From Azolla pinnata (Eukaryota; Streptophyta; Polypodiopsida; Salviniales; Salviniaceae): a DNA stretch of 53,835 nt. Positions 1 to 13,329 of this stretch are shown one piece after another (positions within the stretch are counted from its first letter, which is position 1; every line of letters begins with the position of its first letter). The notes below the pieces were generated by a model, which was given only the letters and a program-made list of their open reading frames with translations, was not told where the DNA came from and searched no databases. Position numbers and translations under genes: made by a program. Location of the stretch: NCBI GenBank assembly GCA_037176905.1, contig JBBBWG010029266.1, positions 1 through 53,835 on the forward strand. Direction: 5' to 3'.

Positions 1-497
1 TATGAATATTCTAAAAATATAAATAAATAAAAATTGAAACATGGTATAAAGAAGGTTACATACAATAGCCATATAAAGTAAACAATAAAAAAATAAAATA
101 ATTTATAGAAATCAGTTTTATAAGTAACAATATATATATAAAAATGAAATTTAAAAAATGTAAGTAAATAAATAAGGATTCATTTTTTCTTCTTCTCCAT
201 TATATTTAATTTTCTCAAAATATAAGAAAATTAATTTTGGTAATTTTTTATACTGATATACAGCGTCTTCTTCTTCTTCTTCTTCTGCTTCGTCTTCGTC
301 TTCGTCTTCGTCTTCTTCGTCTCTGCAGATCGATGCACACGACGTCTTCATCGCTAATGGACGCCCTCCACCAAGACATGGACATCTAAGAGCGCGTTCT
401 TTCTTCTCCTTGTCAAAGATTGGAATTCATGGCATCCATCACGACATGAACATCTAAGAGCTCGTTCTTTCTTCTTCCCGTGAAAGATCGGGATTTC
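1..497 (+). promoter_or_regulatory. AT-rich 5' flank and leader of the Rav1-like gene
   Basis: Positions 1-260 are very AT-rich and hold no gene. A CTT/CGT trinucleotide tract lies at about 264-333, typical of a pyrimidine-rich plant 5' leader. A near-exact tandem duplication of about 68 bp follows (375-442 and 443-512). The second copy carries the start codon used here (498). The first carries an equivalent ATG at 429 that reads six codons and stops (TGA 447-449), so it forms a short upstream ORF. No TATA box could be assigned with confidence. Confidence 0.5.
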
Positions 498-3400
498 ATG
501 GCACCTCCTTTCAAGCTCTCTCTACAAAATCGAAGCTTTCCCGCTCACAACGGCAACAGTTCTCCTTGTTCATCTTCCTCTCAAACCGTGGATTGGCTTC
601 CTGATTACCGTGGATACAGCTGGCTTGCTTATGGTTCTTTCTCTAGTCTGGTCATTTCGCTCGCTCCGGTTCCTACAAGGAAAGCTGAGGAAATGGATTT
701 GGAAGTTTGCCATATCATAGATTCCCTTCACGAAACTTCATTTACTTGTGTACTTTGGGATCCTTCTTGCTCGGGAATTATAGCTTCTACTACTGGAAAT
801 CATGTTTGTATTTATGGCCCAGAATTCCCTGGCAGTGCTCCTGAATCCCAATTTTCAGGTACTTTTGTTCTCTATTCTTCCTGACATGTTAATCTTACGC
901 GGAAATCTTGCATACTTTTGCATACATTGTACGTTTCTTTTTCTTTTTGTCAGCATGGTACATATGGAGTGTATGTAGTGTACCTTCTGGTTTCTATTTA
1001 TGGACGAGGCTTTTGCATTCATGGTTTCTGAAAAACTAAAGTTCTATTTGATGGAGTCTAAGTTCTGCTCGTCGATATTAATTTACTGTTCTACCAAAAT
1101 TTGCGATTTTATTGTCTTACCCTTCTGAAATCCATATTTCTAATCAATCTATTAGCGTCGTCTCTCTTAAAGCTATAGATGTCCAAGAACACGAACTTTG
1201 AGAAATCAAATCCAGCGTTATATGACTTGAGTTGGTCCTTTTTTTCTGCACGAATTGCAGACCAATTCGCATTGTTTTCGTGCAGCCTTAGGCTATATTG
1301 AAGTTGAACGACTTAAATATCTCTACTTACTTCGCATGCTTCTACTTAATGGTATTTTTCTTGTTTTGCAGTCTTTCCTCGAGCATGGTTGCTGAAATAC
1401 AAGCTGGAGCATGCCTTTCACGTATATAACTTTGCATGGACTGAATCAGGGGATGGGTTACTTGTGGTTGGCGCAGAGGTAGTCATGTGGATGCGAAATG
1501 AGGAGGGTTGGTATAAGCTATGGAGGTCAGATGTTGATCATCCTCAGTTTTCTGCAGCGGCAACATTTTCTGCAAAAGGTTTAGCAGCGACAACAGGTGG
1601 TGGTTTTATGAACTTGAATGATCCACAGGAGCATGCCTGTAAAAGTGCGGCAAAAGGAGTTACAGTTTGGTGGTGGGAAGATAGTGTGGGCTTGCTGGAG
1701 GCTGAGCTCATTCATCCACAAGAAGTGGTGATGATACAGTGGAGACCATCAAAAACAGATGCGTTGCAAAAGCCATTCCGTTCAGTTCTTTTGACAACAT
1801 GCAAGGATGGGGCAGTTCGCTTGTGGATAGAAATGGACAATGGAAAGAGTAGGTTGGATAAAGCGATTGGGAAGGACATGCCACTAAAGCATCTGAAACC
1901 ATCTTTTTTTGTGGGGGCAGTTATTGAAGCTGAGCAGTGTTTGTATGGAAACCTTGGAAAAGATGTATTCGTTAGCTGGCCGTCAGAATGTATAGCTCCT
2001 AGGAAATCAGATTCTTGGCCAGAGAGAAATTCCGTTGTGAATACCGTAGCAAAAAGAGAAAACATTGTTTCTTGTGAGTGGTTGATAGGTTTGGGTCCTG
2101 AGGGTTCTATTTGTATATGGGGTGTACTCTATATTGATGACATCAATCCATCTCGATGTCCTCGTATTTTCTTATGGAAGAAATCATCTGCTATGCTCAC
2201 TGCATCTCAACCTCCTGTGGGTTTACCAGTGAGTCGAATGTTAATGAAAGTCGTTGCACAAAGATTAGGGAGAAATTGGGGAGATCCACCGTCATGTCTG
2301 GATTTATTCTATACAGCAGATCCATTGTCATTTCATTGGTTTCGTATATGGTTGCCAGTAAGCTCCATAAGTGGAAATGACTGCAGGGATTCTGTAGTTT
2401 CGAATTTAACCGCAATGCCAGGCAGCAATACGAAGGATGCTTGGGGTGTGGTATCTGAACAATTGCATACAGATAGCCATTCTCACAATGTAACTAGCCT
2501 AGCTGTACATCCTATTACACATGTTGGACTTATAGCCACTTTAGATAGTCATGGACATATCTTCCTCTGGAAAATTCCAGCTTTCTCTTATCTCACTAAT
2601 ATGGATTCAGTTACTTGTTTCTCAAGGTGGAAACCTTTAGGTCATTTTATTGCTCCTTCCAATTCCAGAAGAGTGACATGGTTGCCAGCTCTATTCCTGA
2701 AAGATCAAGCTATCCTCCTCCTTGTGCACGCAGGGAGCATTGACTGCTATGTAGTCTTAGAGAACTCAACAACTGTTGGCTTCTCTCTGTTGCTGAATCT
2801 GCTGTACAGAATTGACATGTTTGTGGAGCAAGACCTTTGGGATATTTGGGCGATACCTACACAGAATCTTCAGAGATCAGCCACAGAAACTATGAATTTC
2901 ACAATTGTTGGACAAGGGCAAACATCAAGCGAAGTTATATGCTGTGATTTAGGCATCACTACAAAGGGAGCTGATTATTATACAAGTAATGCAGATGCGA
3001 AGGATGAGGTAAAAAATGAGAATAACAATCTAGTGGTTCGTCTGTTTGGCCTTACAAACCTGAAACAGCCTGAACATGTGTCATGTCTTGCTGCTGTTCC
3101 CTCAGCCTTCTTGCCCTTCAGAGAGGCATCTACGAACTGTTTGATGTTCGAATCTATGGCCTTGGGCTGCCCGTATAATTTGGCTACAGGCTCTGATGAT
3201 GGGACAGTAAGGTTGTGGAAAAGAGGTGTTCAGGAACTTTCCATCAGGAAACTTGAGATTGAAGACAATTACTGGGTCTGCATAGGAGTTTTGAAGGCAA
3301 GATTAGGACCAGTAACTATGATGTCTGTTGGAAACTTTGGGCTGAAAATTGCAACTGGTGGGCCTATAATCCATGGCCATGAAATTGAAATATGGAACCT

Positions 3401-6400
3401 CGAGAGCTATGTGGATATTGCTTATTTCAATCTCAGTTTCAAGATACGGTTGGAAAGCTGCCCCATTTCTGTACAATGGATGGAAGCTGGTAATGGACAG
3501 TCAATGCTTGGCATGCTGACAGAGACCGAGGTGAAGGTATATTCTGAAACTAAAATAAAAGAGGCTTATACAGTTACAGGAAAGGTAAGAGAAATTCCAT
3601 GGTTCCACCTCGCATCAGTGAGACTATTTTCAAGTTCACCGTGTTTTTCATGGGGACCAAAGGGATCTTTACTCGTACCCATCAGAGATCACATTCTTAT
3701 CTATGGACCAAAACTCATACTGGAGGAAGATAAAATGGATTCCTATCCAGGTACACTTGTCAATATTGATTTTAAGTTGTGCTTGTACCCTAGGTTCTGT
3801 CCCTTATATATCTGTGTTTCAGAAGAATCTATGATTGGGCATTATAATGCACAGTTGATGGGCTTGTGGCGTGAGAGTTGGAGTCTATTTAAGGCTGGAA
3901 AAGTACTTTATTTCTCATTACCTTTGTACCATCCAACACCACTTCTTTATCTTCTTTACTCAGGTACTTAATTTCTTTTACAAAAGAGGATGATAAATAT
4001 ATTTCATGCTATGTGTGGCCTTGTTTCAAAAGAGTTAGTTTCACCTGAAGAAGTTTGCATTTTCTTTAAGGGAATCATCAGCAGGCTAGAGTTTGTCTTT
4101 CGTATCTTCTGCAGAACTTGCCGAAATTGACTAGAAGCATTGCAAAGGAAAATCCTTGTGATTCATGTCAAATGTTTTTCCCAATGCATTTGAAAGCGTT
4201 TTTCCAAGGGGAGGCAGAAAGAACAGGAAAGTTTTCCACCAAGGAACATGGAAACAAACTCAATTGGGGTAATGTTTTGAATGATGAATTGGAGTATGAA
4301 GTACCCGATTTCAGTAGATTGGGACACTCAAATGAAGCCAGCGGAGCTTCTGCACATCATATGGATGAGGTTTCATCCATAGAAAATCTTGAAGCACGTC
4401 TCCATAGTTTGTATCTATATGGCTTGAATGAGAATGAGAAAAACGACCTCTTAACAGTGGCAAATGTTTTGCACAAATTGGATGCAGTCTCCAAAGCAAC
4501 TGAGTACCAGAGTTTAGATCTGCCAGGAAAAAGGTGTGAAAGATGATATAAACTAACTTTTATCTCAAATAAATATTAAAAGTTGTTTTCATGTTTCGTC
4601 CTTGGAGGATGTGTATTCATATGGGGGCATACAATATAGATAAGGGCATACAATATCCTTGGATCCTAGGTCTGTTTTATACCACAGGGGCACTATGATT
4701 ATATGGTGTTATGTGCACCCTTGTGTCATTATCTTTTGTCACGCTTGTCATCGACAGTTAAAGACCATTATCTTCTGCCATTATGGTGCTTCCTCTCTGT
4801 GGAGATCTCTGCATCTTGGGTGGGTCCATGTTAGAGATTCTGAAGAAAGAAATTAGAATCTGTGGATAACAGGAATCAATAATTTTGGTTTATTTTATTT
4901 TTATATTATGTATTTGTATTTCTATTCAATGGTTCTTTTCTGTTGTTCTCAAAGACAATAAGACAATGGAAGATGTAATCTCCTGCTTAGTGTTACAGGC
5001 TATTGCAGCCTCAAAGGCTTTAATATATATATTTTTTAATATATATACCTTCATGTGGCAGACCAACAGTTCTAGCCATCTTGACAGTAATGTTAATTCT
5101 GAGCTTCTAGAAATGTTGATGTACTTCCCAATCTCTTAGTTAGTTTGTATCTGAAGTATGTTATTCACACATCACCTCATCATTGTTACAAAGATTAAGC
5201 TTATTGCGGTACCTACAGGTTCTGGGTTTCAGTACAGTTGTCCCACAGCAAACAATGCAGAAAATATGGACGAAATGCACGTGTAGAAGAGCTAACTTTG
5301 GACTCAAAGACAATGGCATGGGCGCTGCAATCTGAGTGCAAAGAGTCACTGGTGGATATATGTTTGGGAGATGAATTAACCTGGCCTTCCATGCGAGCAT
5401 TGGGAATTGGTTTTTGGTTAACAGATGCTGGTCAATTACGTGCAAGGGTACAACACTTATTCATGAAGTTATATGAAGATTTTGAAACAAACTCTTTCAA
5501 TGCATATTCATAGCCTGGATTCTATACGTTTTCTGCAGATAGAAAAGCTAGCTAGAGTGCAATATCTATCTGGAAAGGATCCCAAAAGCTGTGCTCTGCT
5601 ATACCTTGCTTTACAACGCAAAAATGTTTTGACCAGTCTTTTTAAGCTGAGCAGAGATGAGAAAGATAAAGTTTTATATGAGTTTTTGACTCGAGATTTT
5701 CAGGTGCTAGTCATAATTTTGTAAGATTATTATTTTCTGGTTGGGATTTTCCCTAATTGCAACCTCATGCTGTTCTGGTAGGAAGATAGGAATCAAGCTG
5801 CTGCATTGAAAAATGCATATGTGCTAATGGGGAAACACCGACATGATCTTGCTGCAGCATTCTTCCTTCTTGGTGGTGATTTAAGCTCAGCTGTTTCTGT
5901 TTGTGCAAAAAATCTTGGGGATCTGCAGCTTGCTTTGGTTATCTGTCGGCTTGTAGAAGGAATCAATGGGGAGACTGAGGGTAGGCTCCTTAGAAATTAT
6001 GCATTACCCAACGCACATAGCACTGGTGACTGTTGGCTGGCATGCTCATTTCAGGTAGAACATTTCTCTTTTCATTAACATGTGTATTGTGAAATAGTTC
6101 GTGTGCTGGACTAGTTACTTTGGCAAATGATTATAAATATAGATATTACTTGTGCCTCTTCTTGAGAAATTACTGCAGCCATAGTGATTCCTAGGTACCA
6201 TGGTACATAGTCTGCACTCAAAGTATCAAGGATCTCCGTATTATACAGGTGCCAGTGTCAGACATTTTCCATCTAGATGACTTGTAAGTACTTTTTTCTT
6301 TTAGAGGAAGGGGAATATATTGATATTTCTCCCCAGATGGCTGTTTAACAGTCTTTCGTGAGCCATTTTTATTTTGTTGCATGAACAACTCATCATTTAA

Positions 6401-9400
6401 AGACACATGTGCCAGTCACATATCTCTCTTATGACATTAATATAACTTTCTTTCTTTCTCTTCTCTAGATTGCATCAAACAATTAAATCGTGTTCAAAGA
6501 TACAAATAAATAATCGTAATGTTGGCTCTTGATCTGTACACGAAATCAAGAATACTTATACAAATTGTACCCTGATGTTCATTGTTGATGATGTTTGCTA
6601 ATGTCAATTGTGAAAAGTTATATCATTTATTTTTGCTAGACGTGAAACATGTCTAAGTTGGAATATTTTGTTTAAAATAGTGGCTATTGGGTGAAAAATT
6701 CCAAGCATTAGAAGAGCTTGTTGGAAAATTAAACGTATCAGATGTCTCTGGATTCCTAGACATTCAAGGAAAAGAGAGAACTTTTTCTTTGGTCTCTCAA
6801 GACAGAACTGGGTTATCAATGCCGGATCCAGATGTGTGGCATTTTTGTCATCTTTTAGCTACCAATCGTACGATGGAATCGAGCTTGAACTCTTCTTCTG
6901 TCATGGCACTCCGTAGATGGATCATGTGTAAAATATCAATAGCTTTAGAAAAGCTGGGACTTCCGGTAGGGCTCTGTGCTTTTGTCAATTCTGATGCATC
7001 CATCCTATCAATGAAAATTCTGAAAGTATTTATCTTTGATGACATGTTTTGATGCATAGTTACAAGCTCTTGAACATATGAACTCAGTTCCACTTCCAAA
7101 TGAAACAACAGTGGGCTACAGTCAAAGCCCAAGTTTGAAGCAACTGCTACTGGACAATATACAGGATGAATTGCCAGTTGAACTGGAAGATCTGAAAAGT
7201 AATATTATTTTTCTTGGAGTTGAGATATTTGAAAGCATGAAAGTGAACTTGGCTTTGCAATATCAAGCTCAGCTAGTGCAGGCACATCCGGGATGGAAGT
7301 TCAATGGTTTAATTGAATGTAATGCAGTCTCTGATAGTGACAAAGACAAGATGTCAATTCCTAATGCATCATCATCACACAGTCTATTGGTGCAGGCCAA
7401 CAAAAAACTGGTTCAAAGCTTACATATCTTCACCAAAAGATATTCAATTAATGAAGCATATTTGGTTGCTGAGGTAAACTATCTCATTATTTTTATTCAA
7501 TTTAAAAAACATATATTGGGTAACTGACATAAACGCAACTTGGATAACATATATTACAATTCTAGAGATGTTTTATCATCTGGGTACACCGTTATGGTAG
7601 AGTACAACATTGACTGTCCACTGTGAACAAGTACGATGTATTGATAGCATATGCTATACTTAGGGAGTTTCAAAGATCTAGGACGCATTGGGAAGGCTGG
7701 GGGGTCTAATATCTGTGGATATTAGAAAAATGCATCTTGTATAACAATTGTTTTGAACAGGCATAGCTTGTATATCTTGAAATGAGTATGTGAATTCACT
7801 TTTCGTCTAGGGTAGTGGCCACGAATCCAGAGTAATTTAATCTGTGTTGACCTGATTACAATGTTTTCATGTCTCAAAATGCCTTTCAAGGATAACTGGA
7901 GGGAAGAGAGGTTATAGTAAGTAAGATCATGCCCTTCTGTAGTTATTGACCAGTTTGTAGTTTGTTAGCTTCTTAGTTGGGACTGTGATATGTATCGGTG
8001 TGCATGCAAAAGATGATTCTGTTCTATTGGATTGAAGAGGGAGGGAAATCTAATTTCTTGACTGGTGACTGTTAACAGCTTGCCAAATTCGTCTATAATG
8101 AGAATAATTTGTATCTCCAATCTATTTTTATGAAAGACATTCTTAATGGAGCAGATATTGGAAATCAGTTGATAATGAAAAAGTCAAGTTTCTTGATCCT
8201 GAATGACCTATTGCAGAAGAGTTCAAGGGACTTGCTGAAAGTTATTACATATGTGGGTCTAATATGTTGCTCGGATATAACCAGTAGTTCATCCTTACTG
8301 CATAAAACTGATATCACATGGGATTCGTCAGTCAACTTGGCAGAAATTATGCATTTGGCATCTAGCATAAGGTTACTGTGTATGGATAATGAGGGTAAGG
8401 GTAAAGCTGAACTGGAGGTGACAGTACTACTCATCTTATGCAGCATTTGTTCTTGGCAACTATGTGATTGGAGTGCTGTTGAAGGTCTAACAAAACTAAT
8501 CAAATCTAGAAAACCAGCTCATTCGATGATGGCAGTTGAGATTGATGCTCTCCTAAAGGTGACTATCAGAACATATTGTTCAAACTTCATACTAAATAAA
8601 AAAGTAGGCTGGGAATGTTATGTGTCTGATCGTTTAATGGACCTTGAGAAAAGACATGTCCTTGCACTAGCATTTTGGGATGCATTTTTGGTTTGGGCTA
8701 AAAGACAGTCTGGGTATAAAGTGAATAAAAGTTTTCCTGAGAATACAATCATGAATCTAGATAGAACTCTATCAGGGATTGATACATTTTCAGAACAGTA
8801 TGTAAGAGCAGTGGCATCAATGTCACATTTCTTTCTGAGAAAGCTTGTGCTGTATATGAATTCCTCTGATAGTGTAGATTCTGGCTACCTACATTCCTGG
8901 CTCTGGGGTAATCACACTTCAACTGGAGGTAATGATCCACAGGAGACCTCTGAGCATAATTTATCTATGATGAAAAATGAAGGTGTACCAGAAGATCATG
9001 GTTTTGTCTCAGTTAGTGATTCTGTTAATACGATCTGGAAGGAGCTTGTAGTTCACAATCATATCAAGTCAGCTCTTGAGTTGTGTGGTGTGAAACCATA
9101 TTCTTCACCAAGGTCAAATGCCAAAGAAAACACCAGTACAAGCATTACAAGAAGAGAGGGAGTTCATGAAAGTGGTTTGCATGGTAAAGCTGTGGATGTT
9201 GGAGTTATCAGTGACCATCGTACGTTGGGGCATTCTGCTTATAGCCTTAAATCCAAAATGGGTGAGGAAGTTCTTTACTCTGGTGGTGACTTATTCGAGG
9301 TATATTCAGGAGCTTTTTCTATAACTTTTCTGTAAAATTTAGAATTGGGTTTTGTTAGCTAGACGGTTGTTCAATGTATCAAATTTGTCTGCTTTATTTG

Positions 9401-12400
9401 CCTTCATAAAAGTGCAGTGTGAATTGGTGAATTGTAATATTGTTGTGTCTGTGATTTTAATAGGCATTTTGCGTGAATTCATGCTGTCCAGAGCAAATTG
9501 TTGTTGCCAGCTCTAAAAAGGTATGCTACAAATAAGTTGTGGATGAGTTAGTCTGTGTGAATAAAGAATATGTTTTACAGAGATATTTTCCTCCTATGAT
9601 GTGCAGGGGCTTATCTTCCTTGACTTGAACACACGAAAAAGCTTTTCTACTACTGAGAACAGTCTTTGGGGTCAAGTTGAATGGCCACAAAATGGATGGG
9701 CTAAGTCAGAGTCAACACCATTGCCAACATTTGTCTCTCCAGGAGTTGGCTTAGCGAGCAAAGAAGGGCGAAGCTTGGGGTTAGGTGGTTCTGCTGTTGG
9801 CCTAGGGGTGTTGACAGCTGCAGGGACGGAATCATCATTTAAAGGTGCAGGTGTTGGTATTCCAGGATATGGAGGTGTGGGTGCACTCGGGATGGGTTGG
9901 GATGATTGGGAAGATTTTGATGGTGTTGTTGACCCACTTGCGACACTTGAAAACGTGAGCACCCAAGCAATGGACTCACATCCTTTGCGACCCCTTTTCT
10001 TGGTGGGCTCTCGCAATACTCATGTCTATCTTTGGGAGGTATGTCCCTAGTCAAGTCTATTTTTATCTGGTATGTAATGACTGCTTCCAGCTGATTTTAT
10101 CTGTTGAGACCAAAGAATACGATCTTGTTCATGTCTACTGTTTTCTCAACACATAAAAATTTTCTGGGTGGCAGACAAATGAGATCAATTCAAGAAAGAT
10201 GGGCACTTTGGGAATGAGGGTGGTTTTTTATGCAAGTTTAACAGTTTCACAGCATACACCTCTAAATCTGGGCTTACTATCGTACTGTATATTCTTTTCT
10301 CTTCTTCATATGCACTTTTCTTTCGTGCCTCTGGTACACTCTTTTGTTTAACAGTTTGGTAAAAGCTCTGCAACAGCAACATATGGGATTCTTCCTGCTG
10401 CAAACATCTCTCCCCCTTATGCGGTTGCATCTGTTTCCGCTGTAAGATTTGATCACTCTGGCCATCGTTTTGCCTCTTCAGCGATTGATGGCACTGTATG
10501 TACTTGGCAATTAGAAGTAGGTGGAAGAAGCAATGTGCGCCCCACCGAATCATATCAATGTTTCACTCGGCATGCTTCGTACGTTATTGTTATATTTCTT
10601 TCTTTCTTATTTTTACTTTGACTTTGACATTTAATGTTCAATACATGATCGTGAACAGAGATGTAGCCTTTCTTGGGGCAAGTGGTGCAATCATTGCTGC
10701 TACTGGAGCTTCTGAAAATGACCTCAACTTGGTATTTTGGGATACTCTTGCACCATCAACGACTTCTCGAGCTTCAGTGTTTTGTCATGAGGGTAATTTC
10801 AGAACATTTAATTCCTTCTCGTTTTAATTAATTTTCACTTTTAATATCTTTGACACATTACTAAATCTGACAAGGATTCAAGCATTTTATTCAGTAGATG
10901 TAGTTTGAGCAACAAAAAATCCAACCACTTCATCTATGACCATGTAATGTTATTGACCAGAAAACAATTGCCAATTTATCTTTCTTCTTGAGCTGTACAC
11001 ATTGTCAGGATTGCAGCTGGGTCACCTGAACCTCATTAATAGATTTTCATTTCAGTGCAGAACATGTTTTATCTAGTGACTTAAACAATACAGCTTCCCC
11101 ATCACAAATAACTACCACATTTTTAGCACTAGGTGATCTCAGTAAGCATATACTCAAACTGGTTAATCACTGGAGTTGGATAAGAAGCCTGATTTGAATT
11201 TATCACTCTGTATTATAGTAAGTTACAAAAGCTTATGTATGGGAGTTGGATAAGAAGCCTGATCACTAGGTGATCTCAGTAAGCATATACTCAAACTGGT
11301 TAATCACTGGAGTTGGATAAGAAGCCTGATTTGAATTTATCACTCTGTATTATAGTAAGTTACAAAAGCTTATGTATGGGAATGGTTCTGTTTTTCCCAT
11401 CACAAATCAAGATGGTCAAAACATGTTTCCATGTATTTTCGAACGTGTTGAACATTATCATTATTTTATCTTTTTCAAGAAGGTAGATTTTTTTCTAGAA
11501 GAAGTGCTTCTTCTGACCTGTTCAGGGTAACCATTTGCCTTCAGCTGCAATTTTGTGTATCTCATTTTGGTTTTCTGTTAATTTCAGGTGGAGCTCGGTG
11601 TCTTGAAATGTTTGATCATCATGTTGGAGGTGGATCATTCTCGCCATTAATTGTTACTTGCGGAAAATCTGGTGATATTGCCCTACATGATTTTCGCTAC
11701 ATTGCAACGGGCAAGGCCAGGCGCCAAACTATACCACATGGAGTGCTGTCTTCAAAAAAGCAACATGATGGGGAACTAAAATTTAATGGCATGGTCTGGT
11801 ATCTTTCTAAAGCTCACTCAGGTAAGATCTAGATACTAGCACATACTTCTTTGTGTTTTGTTGTTTGCATTGATATTATGTGCTCTTCTTGTAATGCCCT
11901 CAAAACAATTATTGGGGAATCGGCCAGGAAAGGAAAGCAAGAGTAGGGGTGTTATCACCTCTATCACCTCTTGTCATTGTTTGGGAATATATTCTACTTG
12001 GTGTGGGTTCTTTTGTCATGTCTTATGAGGCAAACACAGCCAAAAGAAGCCTATGCATAAGTCATTGCAGCTTTTGCTGTCTCAACTGCTTTTGCAGCGA
12101 AATTAGATTTGTCAAGCCAAAAATCCTGTTCAAGTGCTTCAATATGAATTTTCTTTCAAAGATGCATTCATTTCCCTAATAGCAGCATTTCTCCGAATGT
12201 GCATTTGTCAAAGTAATTATCCAAAATATGTTGATGCCTCATCCATGTAGGCATCTCTCTTTTGGTCAGTTTGTAAACACTACTTGGCTGAATTCGCAGT
12301 ATGCAGCACATGTAATAAAAAACAAGATCAGAGTGTAAAATAGGATAGCATAGTAAACAATACTTTGCTTTAGAAAACCAACTCAAAGAGAAGCAAGAAT

Positions 12401-13329
12401 TCAGCAGAACTTGCAATTATGAATATCAAATTTGTAGAAAAAAAGTACAAGAAGTAGAGTTTCAATGTAATTAGGAGGTCACAGATAAACGCAAATGGTG
12501 ATCACAAAGGGCTTGTATGGTAACAATCCCTGATTTGAATCTGCGAAGATCAGTTTCAGAAATTAAGAGGTAAATCAGACATCAGGGCTGATTTATAGCC
12601 AATCAGAGTGATTTACTTTTTTTTTCTTCTTAACTCTGGAATACTAGATAAGTGCTCCTTAATCACCTTTTAATATTCACATTTAGTGCTAATTCCTGGA
12701 TTTCTAGTTGAGTCCAAGGGCAGAGAGATGCTACCTATGAAGTATTGCCGACTGGGCTATATACTATATTGCTAAATCTTGACAGTGCTGTGGTTGTAGG
12801 CAGCATTACATGTGTGTCCGCTGTTCCTGGGACTTCCCTTTTTTTAACTGGAAGCAAAGATGGTGATGTCAAGTTATGGGATGCGAATAAGTGTGAACTA
12901 GTCGATCATTACCCTAAAGTACATGAAAGACATATGTTTCTGCAACACAATGCGCGAGGTTTCGGTGCTGTTGTGCAGGTTAGCATTCTCAAATGGGCAG
13001 CTAGATTTTTTTTTGGTTGAAGTGTATAATTTAGTAGATTGAGAAATAAATAGATAGGTGGTATCCTCAAAACATTGGATTACTGCTGATTTATTATGGC
13101 CGTATATGAGATAGGAAATCGTACAGCAATATTGTGCATCCATATTGGGGGGGTAGTGTTATGTGTAGATCATGTATGGTGAAGTTTCCTGTTTTGAAAC
13201 ATTTAAGAGTTTGGCTTAAACTTTTGTTGTCAGCAGGCTGCGGTAACTGATATGCATCCAGTGTCTTCTGGGTTTGTTACATCTGGTGGAGACGGCAGTT
13301 TGAAGTTCTTCCGTAACCAATTTGCATGA
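498..13329 (+). CDS. Rav1/DmX-like WD40 protein (RAVE-type V-ATPase assembly factor)
   Basis: Exons: 498-858, 1372-3963, 4071-4533, 5219-5447, 5539-5703, 5782-6054, 6681-6965, 7060-7473, 8079-9299, 9464-9520, 9607-10038, 10355-10578, 10659-10792, 11588-11821, 12800-12978, 13237-13329. All phases join, giving about 2451 aa. WD-repeat ends are visible near residues 263 (CKDGAVRLW), 512 (SHGHIFLWK), 727 (SDDGTVRLWK), 2203 (IDGTVCTWQ) and 2381 (SKDGDVKLWD). The middle part (about 1150-1400, with EKLARVQYLSGKDPKSCALL and AFFLLGGDLSSAVSVC) is the conserved Rav1 C-terminal-type helical region. The family (yeast Rav1, animal DmX/rabconnectin-3) helps assemble V-ATPase on endomembranes; that role here is inferred. 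The length fits plant homologues of about 2500 aa. The ATG at 498 was chosen because WLPDYRGYSWLAYG follows in frame. A 72-bp stretch (3751-3822) may be an extra in-frame intron, which would give 2427 aa. Confidence 0.9.
11127..11380. repeat. 137-bp intronic direct duplication
   Basis: Within the Rav1-like intron 10793-11587, the block starting CACTAGGTGATCTC at 11127 recurs at 11264, a period of 137 bp. Copy 1 ends at 11243 and copy 2 at 11380. They are joined by a 20-bp repeat of AGTTGGATAAGAAGCCTGAT, which also occurs inside each copy. The copies look essentially identical, so the event is recent or homogenised. No splice site of the gene model is affected. Confidence 0.9.
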
